Source: Microcella flavibacter (GTDB lineage Bacteria; Actinomycetota; Actinomycetes; Actinomycetales; Microbacteriaceae). From it: a DNA stretch of 64,000 nt. Each line of letters starts with the position of its first letter. The stretch's first letter is position 1. The translations under genes were made by a program, and so were the position numbers. Below the pieces are notes generated by a model that was not told the origin of the DNA, did no database searches, and saw only the letters and a list, made by a program, of their open reading frames with translations. Positions 9,654 to 19,040 of this stretch are shown piece by piece. The stretch covers positions 2,542,001 to 2,606,000 of the forward strand of contig NZ_CP051299.1 of assembly GCF_012530535.1 (NCBI RefSeq), in the 5' to 3' direction.

Positions 9654-10067
9654 CTACGCGGGTGCGGCATCGCCTCCGGGAACGAGAACGCGGCAGTGGA
9701 TGCCCGGCACGCCGGCGAGGCGCCGATCCAGCGTCACGAGCGTCGTCGAGAGCTCCTCCGCGAGTGCGATGTACGCGGCGTCGTAGGCCGAGACGTTGTC
9801 GACGAGCTGCACGACGCGGCCCAGGAGCGGATCGGTCGGCCAGACATCGAGCTCGATGTCGAGCAGTCGCTCGACCATCCGAGGCAGCTCGTCGCGGAGC
9901 GCGGACCGGCGCAGTGCCATCCCGCGCAGCGCGCTCACCGCTTCGATGCGCGCGTGCGGCGGCGCCGCCCAGTGGGCGTCGTGCTCGAGCGCCGGCACGA
10001 CGGCGTCGACGGCATCCCGATCGCCCGCGACGAGCGAGACGAGCACCGATGCGTCGATGACGATCAC
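9654..10067 (-). CDS. vapC: VapC-type PIN-domain toxin
   Basis: A 137-residue PIN-domain protein. MIVIDASVLVSLV carries the first catalytic Asp (residue 5), IEAVSALRGM the central Glu, and AYDAAYIALAEEL with LVTLDRRLA the distal Asp residues. VapC toxins are Mg-dependent ribonucleases that cleave tRNA or rRNA. The ATG overlaps the stop of the upstream antitoxin gene by 4 bp, the usual operon form. The tail GIHCRVLVPG is ordinary. The RNA target is unknown. Confidence 0.85.
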   Translation of the reverse strand: MIVIDASVLVSLVAGDRDAVDAVVPALEHDAHWAAPPHARIEAVSALRGMALRRSALRDELPRMVERLLDIELDVWPTDPLLGRVVQLVDNVSAYDAAYIALAEELSTTLVTLDRRLAGVPGIHCRVLVPGGDAAPA

Positions 10068-10309
10068 GCGCCGCGCGCCGCGCGCTCGGCGGCGAGCGAG
10101 GCCACGATCTCCTCGGCGGATGCGCTGGCGCCGTCGGGCCGAGGGCTCGACCGCAGTGACTCGATGAGTCCGCGGTTGCGCGCGGCCGCCGCCTCGCGCG
10201 CGAGCACGTCGGAGAGGTACGCCTGCAGCGACTGGTCGCGCCGCCGAGCCTCCTGCGTCAGCAGGTCGCGAACGGAGTCGGGGACGTCACGGATCTGGAG
10301 AGCCACCAT
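10064..10309 (-). CDS. vapB: VapB/FitA-type antitoxin
   Basis: An 81-residue protein. MVALQIRDVPDSVRDLLTQEARRRDQSLQAYLSDVLARE is a ribbon-helix-helix DNA-binding domain of FitA/Arc type. The C-terminal half is an acidic and Ala-rich stretch that would bind the toxin. It overlaps vapC by 4 bp. The start at 10309 is preferred over an upstream in-frame codon at 10351 because CATACT ends exactly 6 nt before it and the family pattern begins there. The upstream codons lie within palindromic DNA that is more likely the operator. Confidence 0.82.
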   Translation of the reverse strand: MVALQIRDVPDSVRDLLTQEARRRDQSLQAYLSDVLAREAAAARNRGLIESLRSSPRPDGASASAEEIVASLAAERAARGA

Positions 10310-10317
10310 GAACCCAG

Positions 10318-10348
10318 TATGCACCGGCGCATGCAGTTGTGCATGCAC
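10318..10348 (-). promoter_or_regulatory. Palindromic candidate operator of vapBC
   Basis: GTGCATGCAC (10339-10348) is a perfect 10-bp palindrome. A second TGCA-bounded element lies at 10320-10335, next to the CATACT -10-like hexamer (10316-10321). The ribbon-helix-helix antitoxin and its toxin complex normally repress their own promoter through such repeats. Confidence 0.55.
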
Positions 10349-10375
10349 CATCCGCCCTCTCGGTGCGGCGGCCCC

Positions 10376-12544
10376 CTACGCCTCCGCGACCGGGGCGTCC
10401 TCCATGCGGGTCACGGCGAGCTTCTCGCCGTCCTCGCGCACGTCGACGCGCACGACGTCGCCGTCCTGGATGCTGCCGCCGAGCAGCGCGCGGGCGAGCT
10501 GGTCGTCGATCTCGTGCTGCATGAGCCGGCGCAACGGACGCGCCCCGTACACGGGGTCGTAGCCGCGCTCGGCGAGCCAGGTGCGGGCATCCGGCGTCAC
10601 CGCCAGCTGCAGCCGTCGGTCGGCGAGGCGGCGCTCGAGGCGGTCGACCTGCAGCGAGACGATCTGGCCGAGGTCGGCCAGGCTCAGCGGCGCGAAGATG
10701 ACGATGTCGTCGAGCCGGTTGATGAACTCGGGCTTGAAGGCCTGCCGCACCATGTCGTGCACGGCGGCCGACTTCGCCTCCCAGTCGAGGGCGGGGTCGA
10801 TGAGCGCCTGCGAACCCAGGTTCGAGGTGAGCACGAGGATCGTGTTGCGGAAGTCGACCGTGCGGCCCTGCCCGTCGGTGAGGCGGCCGTCGTCGAGCAC
10901 CTGCAGCAGCAGGTCGAAGACCTCGGGATGCGCCTTCTCGACCTCGTCGAGCAGGATCACCGAGTACGGGCGTCGGCGGACCGCCTCGGTCAGCTGCCCA
11001 CCCTGCTCGTAGCCGACGTAGCCCGGAGGGGCGCCGATCAGCCGGGAGACGCTGAACTTCTCCCCGTACTCGCTCATGTCGATGCGCAGCAGCGCCTTCT
11101 CGTCGTCGAAGAGGTAGTCGGCGAGCGCCTTGGCGAGCTCGGTCTTGCCGACGCCCGTCGGGCCGAGGAAGAGGAATGAGCCGGTCGGCCGGTCGGGGTC
11201 GCTCACGCCGGCTCGCGTGCGGCGCACGGCCTCGCTGACGGCCGCGACCGCGTCCTTCTGGCCGATGATGCGCTTGCCGAGCTCGGTCTCGAGGGTCAGC
11301 AGCTTCTCGGTCTCGCCCTGGGTGAGCTTGTCGACGGGGATGCCCGTCCACGCCGCGACGACGCTCGCGATGTCGCCGTCGGTCACCTGGTCGTTGACCA
11401 TGCGCGGCCCGGCCTCGACGGTCTCGGCCTCGACGATCTGCTGCTCGATGCGCGGGATGACCTCGTAGTTGAGCTTCGAGGCCTCCTGGTACCGGCCCTC
11501 CCGCATGGCGCGGTCGAGCTCGATGCGGGCCGAGTTGAGCTCGGTCTTGAGGTCGCCGACGGCGGTGAGGCCGCGCTTCTCGGCCTCCCAGCGCGTGGAG
11601 AGGGCATCCCGCTGCGCCGTCTTCTCGCGCAGCTCCTCGCGCAGCTTCGCCAGGCGGGCCTTCGAGGCATCGTCCTTCTCGCGCTTGAGGGCGAGCTCCT
11701 CGATCTCGAGGCGGGTGACGGCGCGCTTGAGCTCGTCGAGCTCGACGGGGCTCGACTCGATCTCCATCTTCAGGCGGCTCGCGGCCTCGTCGACGAGGTC
11801 GATGGCCTTGTCGGGCAGCTGACGGCTGGTGATGTACCGGTTGCTGAGGGATGCCGCGGCCACGAGGGCGCTGTCGGCGATCGCGACCTTGTGGTGGGCC
11901 TCGTAGCGCTCCTTGAGCCCGCGCAGGATCGCGACCGTGTCCTCGACGCTCGGCTCGCCGACGTAGACCTGCTGGAACCGGCGCTCGAGCGCGGCGTCCT
12001 TCTCGATGTACTCGCGGTACTCGTTGAGCGTGGTGGCGCCGATGAGGCGCAGCTCGCCGCGGGCGAGCATGGGCTTGAGCATGTTGGCGGCCGCGACCGA
12101 GCCCTCGCCGCCGCCCGCGCCCATGAGGGTGTGCAGCTCGTCGATGAAGGTGATGACGCGGCCGTCGCTCTCGTCGATCTCCTTGAGCACGGCCTTGAGG
12201 CGCTCCTCGAACTCGCCGCGGTACTTGGCCCCGGCGACGAGGGCGGCCAGGTCGAGGCCGACGAGCTGCTTGTCCTTGAGCGAGTCGGGCACGTCGCCCG
12301 CGACGATGCGCTGGGCGAGGCCCTCGACGACGGCGGTCTTGCCGACGCCGGGCTCGCCGATGAGCACGGGGTTGTTCTTCGTGCGCCGGCTGAGCACCTG
12401 GCTGACCCGGCGGATCTCGGCGTCGCGGCCGATCACGGGGTCGAGCTTGCCCGAGCGGGCGATCTCGGTGAGGTTGACGCCGTACTTCTCCAGCGCGGAC
12501 TTCTGCTTCTCCTGGCTGGAGGGCGCGCCCTGCATGTTCGCCAT
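10376..12544 (-). CDS. clpB: ATP-dependent disaggregase ClpB, form lacking the N-terminal domain
   Basis: A 722-residue Hsp100 chaperone that works with DnaK to dissolve protein aggregates. NBD1 begins almost at once: [10 protein letters not shown] near residue 38 and Walker A GEPGVGKT at 63-70. The ClpB-type coiled-coil middle domain follows (about 265-390), then NBD2 with GPTGVGKTE, the pore loop GYVGYEQGG and the arginine-finger region. The usual 140-residue Clp-N domain is missing, and no remnant is seen upstream. ATG at 12544 is chosen; ATG at 12571 is also possible. An upstream HAIR-like box (12587-12607) points to control by HspR, encoded at 16835-17260. Confidence 0.93.
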   Translation of the reverse strand: MANMQGAPSSQEKQKSALEKYGVNLTEIARSGKLDPVIGRDAEIRRVSQVLSRRTKNNPVLIGEPGVGKTAVVEGLAQRIVAGDVPDSLKDKQLVGLDLAALVAGAKYRGEFEERLKAVLKEIDESDGRVITFIDELHTLMGAGGGEGSVAAANMLKPMLARGELRLIGATTLNEYREYIEKDAALERRFQQVYVGEPSVEDTVAILRGLKERYEAHHKVAIADSALVAAASLSNRYITSRQLPDKAIDLVDEAASRLKMEIESSPVELDELKRAVTRLEIEELALKREKDDASKARLAKLREELREKTAQRDALSTRWEAEKRGLTAVGDLKTELNSARIELDRAMREGRYQEASKLNYEVIPRIEQQIVEAETVEAGPRMVNDQVTDGDIASVVAAWTGIPVDKLTQGETEKLLTLETELGKRIIGQKDAVAAVSEAVRRTRAGVSDPDRPTGSFLFLGPTGVGKTELAKALADYLFDDEKALLRIDMSEYGEKFSVSRLIGAPPGYVGYEQGGQLTEAVRRRPYSVILLDEVEKAHPEVFDLLLQVLDDGRLTDGQGRTVDFRNTILVLTSNLGSQALIDPALDWEAKSAAVHDMVRQAFKPEFINRLDDIVIFAPLSLADLGQIVSLQVDRLERRLADRRLQLAVTPDARTWLAERGYDPVYGARPLRRLMQHEIDDQLARALLGGSIQDGDVVRVDVREDGEKLAVTRMEDAPVAEA

Positions 12545-12586
12545 GATTGTGCCGATTCCTTCGGTGTGCATCGAGCCGTGCTCAAA

Positions 12587-12607
12587 CCTGAGCCGCGGTG
12601 GCTCAAG
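12587..12607 (-). promoter_or_regulatory. HAIR-like HspR operator upstream of clpB
   Basis: On the minus strand the arms are CTTGAGC and GCTCAGG, separated by 7 nt. This is one mismatch from a perfect HAIR element (CTTGAGT-N7-ACTCAAG), the operator of the repressor HspR. It lies 43 bp before the chosen clpB start. Confidence 0.8.
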
Positions 12608-12685
12608 TTTACGCCCGTTGCGGGATGCTCCGCCAGGGCTCGCGCACGCTCACGGCGAACGCGCGGGCGTCGGGGGCCGCGCGGC

Positions 12686-13390
12686 TCAGGCCGTCGGCTG
12701 GGCGGGGTCGGCCGGCGCGTGGCCCGCCGGCCGCATCACGTGCGCCATCCACCACCACGACAGTGCGCCGACCGCCGCCGTCACGACGGCGTTGACACCG
12801 ATCACGAGGAGCCCGAGACCCGCTTCGATCTCGCCGGAACCGCCGAACGAGGGCACGGCCTGGGTGGCGAACTGGAGCGGCAGCGAGAGGAGACCCGAGA
12901 CGGTGCTGCCCGCGACCACCGCGATGCCGAGACCCGCCCACGTGATCGGCCACGCCTTGTCGTGGCCTCGCGAGCGCAGGATCCCGCGGCTGACGAACAG
13001 CGCGCCGACGATGAGGGCGATGCCCAGCAGCACGAGCACGACCCCGACCCCGACGAGCAGCTCGGTCGGGACGAAGCTCAGCACCTCGTCGAGGACGTTC
13101 TGCGCCTCGCCGCCGATCGAGGTCGCGATCGTCGCGAACAGCAGTCCGATGAAGAGCAGCAGCAGGGGGATGCCGATGAGCGGTCCGCCGATCGAGACCA
13201 TGAGCATCGCCACCGCGCCCGCGATGAGGGCTCCGGCCCTCGCGCGCGGCGTCAGGGGCGGGCGCACCGGTCGGGTCGCCGCGTAGGGGTTGTGCTGCGG
13301 GGCGCCGTACTGAGGCGCGCCCGGGGCGCCGGACGCGGCCGCGGCGTTGGGGTTCGGGGGCGGCGTGACGCCGGCCTGCGGGTCGGTCAT
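12686..13390 (-). CDS. Hypothetical membrane protein with Pro/Ala-rich N-terminus
   Basis: A 234-residue protein of unknown function. The first 45 residues are rich in Pro, Ala and Gln ([18 protein letters not shown]). Four hydrophobic segments follow, roughly at 52-85, 108-130, 150-172 and 192-220. GGAGGAG lies 8 nt before the ATG at 13390. The layout resembles the many actinobacterial tail-plus-transmembrane proteins; no catalytic motif is visible. It is transcribed divergently from the F420-dependent NADP reductase-like gene, 91 bp away. Confidence 0.6.
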   Translation of the reverse strand: MTDPQAGVTPPPNPNAAAASGAPGAPQYGAPQHNPYAATRPVRPPLTPRARAGALIAGAVAMLMVSIGGPLIGIPLLLLFIGLLFATIATSIGGEAQNVLDEVLSFVPTELLVGVGVVLVLLGIALIVGALFVSRGILRSRGHDKAWPITWAGLGIAVVAGSTVSGLLSLPLQFATQAVPSFGGSGEIEAGLGLLVIGVNAVVTAAVGALSWWWMAHVMRPAGHAPADPAQPTA

Positions 13391-13481
13391 GCGCGGGACT
13401 CCTCCCGGCGATCCGCTCCGAATCGCCTCAGCGCCCAGTCTGTCGGGGAATGCTCGTGGCCGCTCGACGATTGACCCCCGC

Positions 13482-14156
13482 ATGACTGCAATCGGAATCA
13501 TCGGCTCCGGCAACATCGGCTCCCAGCTCGCGCGCGCCTTCGCGCACGCGGGCCACGACATCACGATCGCGAACTCGCGCGGCCCCGAGACCCTCGAGGA
13601 GCTCGTCGGCGAGATCAACGCCGCCACGGCATCCCACGGGGGCGGCGGCACCGTCACCGCGGGCACCGTCGAGCAGGCGGCGCAGGCCGGCGACACGGTC
13701 GTCGTGACCATTCCGCTGAAGGCCGTGCCGAGCATCCCGGCCCCGCTGCTCGCCGGCCGCACCGTGATCGACACCAACAACTACTACCCGCAGCGCGACG
13801 GGCAGATCGCCGAGCTCGACGACGAGACCCTGACCACCGCCGAGTACGTCGCCCGGCACTTCTCGGGCGCGACCGTCGTCAAGGCGTTCAACCACATCCC
13901 GAGCGACGACATCACCGCGCAGGCCGAGCCGAGCGGCACCGAGAACCGTCGTGCGCTCGCCGTCTACTCCGACGACGAGAACGCGAAGGGCCTCGTCTCG
14001 TCGCTCATCGACGAGATCGGCTTCGACCCCTACGACGGCGGAACCCTCGCCGACAGCTGGCGCATCCAGCGCGACACCCCCGCCTACGGTCCGCGCTTCA
14101 CGGCGGCCGAGCTCGAGGCGAAGCTCGCCGAGGCGAAGCGCTACCGCGACATGTGA
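13482..14156 (+). CDS. NADPH-dependent F420 reductase-like oxidoreductase
   Basis: A 224-residue Rossmann protein. IGIIGSGNIGSQLARAFAHAGHDI is the NADP-binding fold, with NSRGPETL after beta-2 giving the phosphate contact. VVVTIPLKAVPSI and VIDTNNYYPQRDG match the F420-dependent NADP oxidoreductase family (F420_oxidored). Family members move hydride between NADPH and F420, but many homologues act on other substrates. Its presence beside LLM and Ddn-type enzymes in this window agrees with an F420-using organism. Confidence 0.78.
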   Translation: MTAIGIIGSGNIGSQLARAFAHAGHDITIANSRGPETLEELVGEINAATASHGGGGTVTAGTVEQAAQAGDTVVVTIPLKAVPSIPAPLLAGRTVIDTNNYYPQRDGQIAELDDETLTTAEYVARHFSGATVVKAFNHIPSDDITAQAEPSGTENRRALAVYSDDENAKGLVSSLIDEIGFDPYDGGTLADSWRIQRDTPAYGPRFTAAELEAKLAEAKRYRDM

Positions 14157-14183
14157 CCTCGCGCCGGCGCCCTCGTCACCGAC

Positions 14184-15650
14184 TCAGGCGCGCGGCACCA
14201 CGGCCTCGAGCAGCTGCGCCCACCGGGCGGCGGCCCGCTCGGGGCCGTTCGCGTCGGCCCACGCGCGCGCGGCGGTCGACATCCGCTGGATGCCCTGCGC
14301 ATCGCCCAGCACGTCGCCGAGCGCCTCGGCGAGCGCCGCGATGTCGCCCGAGGGCACGAGCCGCCCCGTCACGCCGTCCTGGATGGTCTCGCCGGGGCCG
14401 TAGGGCGCGTCGTAGCTGACCGCCGGGCAGCCGCGGGCGGCCGCCTCGAGCAGCACGAGCGACTGCCCCTCGTAGAGCGTCGTGAGCACGAGCGCGGCGG
14501 CGGTGCGCAGCTGCTCCGGGGCGGCGGGGTCGTGGCCGTGCAGCGTGACGCGGTCGACGAGCCCGAGCGCCGCGATGAGCGCGGTGAGCTCGGCGCGCAG
14601 CGCCCCGTCGCCGTAGACGTCGAGCCGCGCATCCGGATGCCGCTCGAGCACCGCCGGCCACGCCCGGATCGCGTGGTCGACCCGCTTGCCGGGGGCCAGC
14701 CGCGCGATCATGACGGCGCGCAACGGGTCGCGCGCGAGCTCGGGTCCGGGCGCCGGCTGGGCGGGGTGCGGCACGACGAACGAGCGCGCGACGTGCTCGC
14801 CGAAGCGCCCGTGCACCTCGTCGCGCTGCCGCTGCGTGAGCCAGGCGACCGCGTCGTAGTCGCCGATCGTGTCGATCCAGCCGGCCCAGCTCGCGTCCAT
14901 GGGCGCGTCGGCCGTGTACGGCGGGCCGACATGGGCGCTGTGCACCGTGTGCACGACGGTCAGGCCCGGGATGCCCGTCACGAGCTCCCCGACCTGCCGG
15001 GCCTCGACGATCGCGACGACGGGAAGCCGCGCCCGACCGGCCGTCTCGTCGGAGCGGGCCGCCTCGCGCACGACGTGCAGCATCCACGCCCGGTACAGCC
15101 CGCGGAACCCGTCGAGCCGGCCGAGCTCGCGCCCATCGGCGGCGAGCACGGGCACCTCGACCTCGGCGCGCCACCAGTCGGCGCGGCCCGAGATGTAGGG
15201 CAGGCGGAAGAGCGGCCGGCCCTCGGCGTCGAGGAAGTCGGTGTGGGTGATCGCGCCCTCGGTGTCGCGGACGAGGATGCGCCAGGGGATGCCGCGCGCG
15301 TCGAGGTCGGCGGGGTCGGGGGTGCCGGTCTCCGGCCCCGGGTCGGCGGGCGCGGGCGCCAGCTCGGCCGCCTCGCGCAGGATCGCGGGATGCTCGCGCA
15401 CCGCCTCGAGGATCGTCCGCAGCCGCGTTCCGTCATCGGCGAGCCCGATCGCCCGGAACCCCTCGAGGAACCCGTCCGACTCGGGCGCGAGGTCGAAGGC
15501 GAGCAGCGTCGCGCGCACCCCGGCCCGCTCAGCGAAGAGCCGCGCCCGGCTGAGCGTCGCGACCGTGTACCCGCCGTCGAGCCCCGGCCTCAGCCGGCTC
15601 GTCGCGATCAGGTAGTGGGCCGCGGGGAACGCGGCGGTCGGCTCGGGCAC
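14184..15650 (-). CDS. GT4-family glycosyltransferase (teichoic-acid glucosyltransferase-like)
   Basis: A 488-residue retaining glycosyltransferase of GT-B fold. The C-terminal half has MIARLAPGKRVDHAIRAWPAVLERHPDARLDVYGDG and LTTLYEGQSLVLLEAAARGCPAVSYDAPYGPGETI, the nucleotide-sugar site with its EX7E-type glutamates. The N-terminal opening GGYTVATLSRARLFAERAGVRATLL resembles TagE/GtfA-type enzymes that glucosylate poly(glycerol phosphate) or serine-rich proteins. A role in cell-wall polymer decoration is therefore likely but not proven. The start is GTG, with TAGCCT 7 nt upstream. It is monocistronic, convergent with the F420 reductase-like gene. Confidence 0.78.
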   Translation of the reverse strand: MPEPTAAFPAAHYLIATSRLRPGLDGGYTVATLSRARLFAERAGVRATLLAFDLAPESDGFLEGFRAIGLADDGTRLRTILEAVREHPAILREAAELAPAPADPGPETGTPDPADLDARGIPWRILVRDTEGAITHTDFLDAEGRPLFRLPYISGRADWWRAEVEVPVLAADGRELGRLDGFRGLYRAWMLHVVREAARSDETAGRARLPVVAIVEARQVGELVTGIPGLTVVHTVHSAHVGPPYTADAPMDASWAGWIDTIGDYDAVAWLTQRQRDEVHGRFGEHVARSFVVPHPAQPAPGPELARDPLRAVMIARLAPGKRVDHAIRAWPAVLERHPDARLDVYGDGALRAELTALIAALGLVDRVTLHGHDPAAPEQLRTAAALVLTTLYEGQSLVLLEAAARGCPAVSYDAPYGPGETIQDGVTGRLVPSGDIAALAEALGDVLGDAQGIQRMSTAARAWADANGPERAAARWAQLLEAVVPRA

Positions 15651-15686
15651 GGGGTTCAGGCTAGCGAGCGCGGCGGTCGGCTGCGC

Positions 15687-16838
15687 TCAGCGGCGGCGCG
15701 ACGCCGTCACGGTGAACTTCGCGTCGCGCGCGACCTGCCGCGTCGAGCCGATGACGCGCTCGAGCTCGGGCGTGTACTTCAGGTGCGAGTTGAAGACGCA
15801 CCACAGCTCGCCGCCGGGGCGCAGCACGCGCGCCGCCTCGGTGAACAGCCGGCGGGCCATGCCCGTGTGCACGGCGGCGCCCACGTGGAACGGCGGGTTG
15901 AGCAGGATGAGGTCGGCCGTGCCCTCCGGCACCCCGTCGAGCCCGTCCGCCCAGCGCGCCTCGACATCGACGCCGTTCGCCTCGGCGGTCAGGCGGGTCG
16001 AGCGCACGGCCGCCGCCGAGACGTCGGTCGCGATGACGCGGCCGGCCGGGTTCTCGCGGGCGAGCAGCGCGGCGACGACGCCGGTGCCGCTGGCCAGGTC
16101 GATCGCGGTGCTCCAGGCGGGCATCCGGTGCCGCTGCGCCAGCAGGGCGCGCGTGCCGATATCGAGGGATGCCCCCGCGAACGCCCCCGGCGCCGCGACG
16201 ATCTCGAGCCCCAGCTCGGCCTCGTGCGCCCGCTCGGGCTCGCGCAGCGCCACGCCGGAGCGCGGCTCGCGCGCGGTCAGCAGCCGCGACTTCTGCCGCG
16301 CCAGCGACACGTCGATGCGGCCGAACGAGGCCTTCAGCACGTCGTTCATGCCCAGGCTCATGTGCTTGATCATGCCGCCGGCGACGAGCACGACCTCGGG
16401 CGCCGCCTCGCGGGCGACGACGCGGGCCAGCTCGTCGAGGGCGTCGAGCGCGCGCGGCAGGCGGGCGAGCACGAGGGATGCCCCGCGCACGGCATCCGCC
16501 GCCTCGTCGTGCACGGCGAAGCCCTCGAGGGCCGCGCGCCCCGCGTTGCCCTGCAGCGCCTCGCGCCCGACGATCGAGTCCTGCCAGACGTGCACCCGCG
16601 CGGCCCCGAGGGCGAGCAGGCCGAGCGTGAGCGCGCCGTGGGTGTCGCCCAGCACGGCGATCCGCGCCCGGGGATCCTGCCGCACCCGCTCGGCCACCGC
16701 GTCGAGCAGGTGCCGGTCGGCCGCGTCGACGGCGACGAGCGTCGCGTCGTCGACGTCGGGGGCGCGGCGCAGGCCCGCGAGCAGGGACTCGAGCGGGGAG
16801 GGAGGAGCGGGCGCGGACGCGCCCGGATCGACGCTCAT
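15687..16838 (-). CDS. Class I SAM-dependent methyltransferase, RsmC/RlmG-like
   Basis: A 383-residue protein with two halves. The N-terminal half looks like a degenerate methyltransferase (RIAVLGDTHGALTLGLLALGAARVHVW). The C-terminal half holds the active domain, with AIDLASGTGVVAALLARENPAGRVIATDVS (SAM site) and LILLNPPFHVGA, the NPPF motif of base N-methylating rRNA enzymes. This doubled layout is that of RsmC/RlmG, which make m2G in rRNA. The ATG overlaps the hspR stop by 4 bp, so the gene is the last cistron of the heat-shock operon. The target nucleotide is not known. Confidence 0.8.
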   Translation of the reverse strand: MSVDPGASAPAPPSPLESLLAGLRRAPDVDDATLVAVDAADRHLLDAVAERVRQDPRARIAVLGDTHGALTLGLLALGAARVHVWQDSIVGREALQGNAGRAALEGFAVHDEAADAVRGASLVLARLPRALDALDELARVVAREAAPEVVLVAGGMIKHMSLGMNDVLKASFGRIDVSLARQKSRLLTAREPRSGVALREPERAHEAELGLEIVAAPGAFAGASLDIGTRALLAQRHRMPAWSTAIDLASGTGVVAALLARENPAGRVIATDVSAAAVRSTRLTAEANGVDVEARWADGLDGVPEGTADLILLNPPFHVGAAVHTGMARRLFTEAARVLRPGGELWCVFNSHLKYTPELERVIGSTRQVARDAKFTVTASRRR

Positions 16839-17260
16839 CCGCGGCGCAGCGGGCGCCACACCACGAGCTGATTGGCCTTCTGGGTGCGGGTGCCGGCGCG
16901 CAGGCTGACGACCTCGCCCTCCGAGCCGGCGGCGAAGACGCGGCGGCCGGGGCGGGCGAGCATCTCGTCGGCGAGCGCCGCCTCGAGCGTGCGCACGCGC
17001 TCGCGCAGGCTCGTCACCTCGTTCTCGAGCTCGAGGATGCGGCGGATGCCCTCGAGGTTGAGCCCCTCCGAGCTCAGCTGCGCGATCTCGCGCAGCTGCA
17101 CGACGTCGCGCATCGAGTAGCGGCGGCTCTGCCCGGCGGTGCGGGTGGGCGAGACGAGCCCGAGGCGGTCGTACTGCCGCAGGGTCTGGGGGTGCATCCC
17201 GGCCAGTTCGGCCGCGACGGCGATCGCGAACAGCGGGCTGTGCTCATCCATGCTCGCCAT
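16835..17260 (-). CDS. hspR: Heat-shock repressor HspR (MerR family)
   Basis: A 141-residue MerR-type regulator. FAIAVAAELAGMHPQTLRQYDRLGLVSPTRTAGQSRRYSMRDVVQLREI is the winged-helix domain with the HPQTLRQYDR signature of HspR. A leucine-rich coiled coil follows (LELENEVTSLRERVRTLEAALADE). HspR represses dnaK, clpB and its own operon by binding HAIR boxes, with DnaK as co-repressor. It is the fourth gene after dnaK, 30 bp from dnaJ. GGAGG lies 6 nt before the ATG at 17260. HAIR-type boxes stand upstream of dnaK and clpB in this window. Confidence 0.93.
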   Translation of the reverse strand: MASMDEHSPLFAIAVAAELAGMHPQTLRQYDRLGLVSPTRTAGQSRRYSMRDVVQLREIAQLSSEGLNLEGIRRILELENEVTSLRERVRTLEAALADEMLARPGRRVFAAGSEGEVVSLRAGTRTQKANQLVVWRPLRRG

Positions 17261-17290
17261 CCTGCCCCTCCTCGGTCTCGGTGTCAGCGG

Positions 17291-18280
17291 CTACGCGCGG
17301 GCGCGCGCCAGCAGGTCGTCGCGGGGGTTCTCCTCCGGCAGGGCCGCGGCGAACTCCTCGAGCTTCTTCTTCGCCTCGGCGCTCAGGTGGCTCGGAACGG
17401 CCACCTGCACCGTCGCGAGCAGGTCGCCCGTGCCCTTCGGCGTGACGACGCCGCGGCCCTTGACCCGCAGCACGCGGCCGCTGGGGGTGCCGGGCGCGAC
17501 GCGCAGCTTGACGGGCTCGCCGCCGAGCGTCGGCACCTCGATCGTCGCGCCGAGCGCCGCCTCGTGAAAGGTGACGGGCACGTCGACGCGCAGGTTGAGG
17601 TGCTCGCGCTGGAACACGGGATGCGGGCGCACCTGCACCGTCAGCACCAGGTCGCCCGGCTCGCCGCCGGTCATGCTCTGCTCGCCCTTGCCGCGCAGGC
17701 GGATCTTCTGCCCGTCGGCGACCCCCGCGGGGATCTTCACGGAGAGCGGGCGCCCGCCCGAGCGCTCGAGCTGCACGGTGTCGCCCTGGATGGCGGTCAT
17801 GAACTCGAGCGAGACCTGCGCCGTCTGGTCGCGGCCCTTCTGCGGCCCGCGGCCGAAGCCGGCCGGGCCGCCGGTGCCGCCCTGGGCGCCGAACAGACCG
17901 CCGAAGATGTCCTCGAAGCCGCCGCCGGCGGGGAAGCCGCCGGCCTGCGCGCGGCGCCCGCCGGGCGCTCCGCCGCCGAACATGCCGCCGAAGACGTCGT
18001 CGAAGCCGCCGCCCTGAGCGCCGCCTGCGCTGAAGCGGGCTCCCGAGCCCATGGCCCGGATCTGGTCGTACTCGGCGCGCTGCTCGGCGTCGGAGAGCAC
18101 CGAGTAGGCCTCGCTGATCTCCTTGAACCGCGCCTCGGCGGCAGCATCCCCCGCATTCGAATCGGGGTGGTACTGCCGCGCGAGGGTGCGGTACTTCTTC
18201 TTGAGCTCGGCCTCCGTCGCGGTCTTCGGCAGGCCGAGCACCGCGTAGAAGTCCTTCTCGAACCAGTCGTTGCTGGCCAT
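17291..18280 (-). CDS. dnaJ: DnaJ-type co-chaperone lacking the zinc finger (class B / CbpA-like)
   Basis: A 329-residue J-protein. Residues 1-75 are the J domain (DFYAVLGLPKTATEAELKKKYRTLARQYHPDSN, with the HPD tripeptide that stimulates DnaK). A Gly/Phe-rich linker follows (GGGFDDVFGGMFGGG and GGFEDIFGGLFG), then two beta-sandwich substrate-binding domains. There are no cysteines and so no zinc-finger domain, which makes it class B although it sits in the dnaK operon. It starts 8 bp after grpE. Confidence 0.92.
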   Translation of the reverse strand: MASNDWFEKDFYAVLGLPKTATEAELKKKYRTLARQYHPDSNAGDAAAEARFKEISEAYSVLSDAEQRAEYDQIRAMGSGARFSAGGAQGGGFDDVFGGMFGGGAPGGRRAQAGGFPAGGGFEDIFGGLFGAQGGTGGPAGFGRGPQKGRDQTAQVSLEFMTAIQGDTVQLERSGGRPLSVKIPAGVADGQKIRLRGKGEQSMTGGEPGDLVLTVQVRPHPVFQREHLNLRVDVPVTFHEAALGATIEVPTLGGEPVKLRVAPGTPSGRVLRVKGRGVVTPKGTGDLLATVQVAVPSHLSAEAKKKLEEFAAALPEENPRDDLLARARA

Positions 18281-18288
18281 CGGGCGCT

Positions 18289-19038
18289 CTAGCCCTCCGG
18301 CGTGAAGACGGCCACCTTCGCCGCCCGCACGAGGCGGTCGCCGAGGGCGTAGCCGACCTCGATGACGTCGCCCACGGTGTTGACGGTGACGTCGGGCTTC
18401 GGCAGCTGCACGAGCGCCTCGTGGAAGCTGGGGTCGAAGGGCTCGCCCACCTCGCCCACGCGGCGCAGGCCGTACTTCTCGAACCCGGAGCGCAGCTTCT
18501 GCGCGACGAGCGCGAGCGGGCCGTCCTCCAGGTCGCCATGAGCGGATGCCCGATCGAGGTCGTCGATGGCCGGCAGCATCGTGCGCACGACCTCGGCGAT
18601 GACCGCCTCGCGGTTCGCCGCGCGGTCGCGCTCGACCCGGGTGCGGAAGTTCGCGAGCTCCGCCTCGGCGCGGGCGGCGCGGTCGCGGTACTCCTCGATC
18701 TCGCGCTGCCCGGCCTCGGAGAGGATGTGGTCGATGTCGGCGTCGAGGTCGTTCGCGCCGTCGGCCGGCGCGCTCGCGGCCGCGGCCGCCCCGGGCGGGG
18801 GCTCGGCCGAGGAGGAGGTCTCGACGTCGGCGTCCTCCGCCGCGATGAGCTCCTCGGCCGAGGCCGCGTCGGTCACGGCGCCGTCCTCGGCGAGCGGCTC
18901 GGCGCCCGCGGGCACCTCGCCGTTCGCCGCGGTCACGTCGTCGATCGGCAGGTCGCGCGTCTCCCCCGTCTCGGGGTCGACGAACTTGCGCGACTTGATG
19001 ACCGGTTTGCGATCGTCGTCCTTGCGCTTGCGAGCCAT
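18289..19038 (-). CDS. grpE: Nucleotide exchange factor GrpE
   Basis: A 249-residue DnaK cochaperone that releases ADP. The first 100 residues are a long acidic Ala/Glu-rich extension, common in actinobacterial GrpE. The coiled coil starts near EAGQREIEEYRDRAARAEAELANFRTRVERD, and the C-terminal beta-wing holds FDPSFHEALVQLPKPD and GYALGDRLVRAAKVAV. The gene starts 2 nt after the dnaK stop. Confidence 0.93.
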   Translation of the reverse strand: MARKRKDDDRKPVIKSRKFVDPETGETRDLPIDDVTAANGEVPAGAEPLAEDGAVTDAASAEELIAAEDADVETSSSAEPPPGAAAAASAPADGANDLDADIDHILSEAGQREIEEYRDRAARAEAELANFRTRVERDRAANREAVIAEVVRTMLPAIDDLDRASAHGDLEDGPLALVAQKLRSGFEKYGLRRVGEVGEPFDPSFHEALVQLPKPDVTVNTVGDVIEVGYALGDRLVRAAKVAVFTPEG

Positions 19039-19040
19039 GA

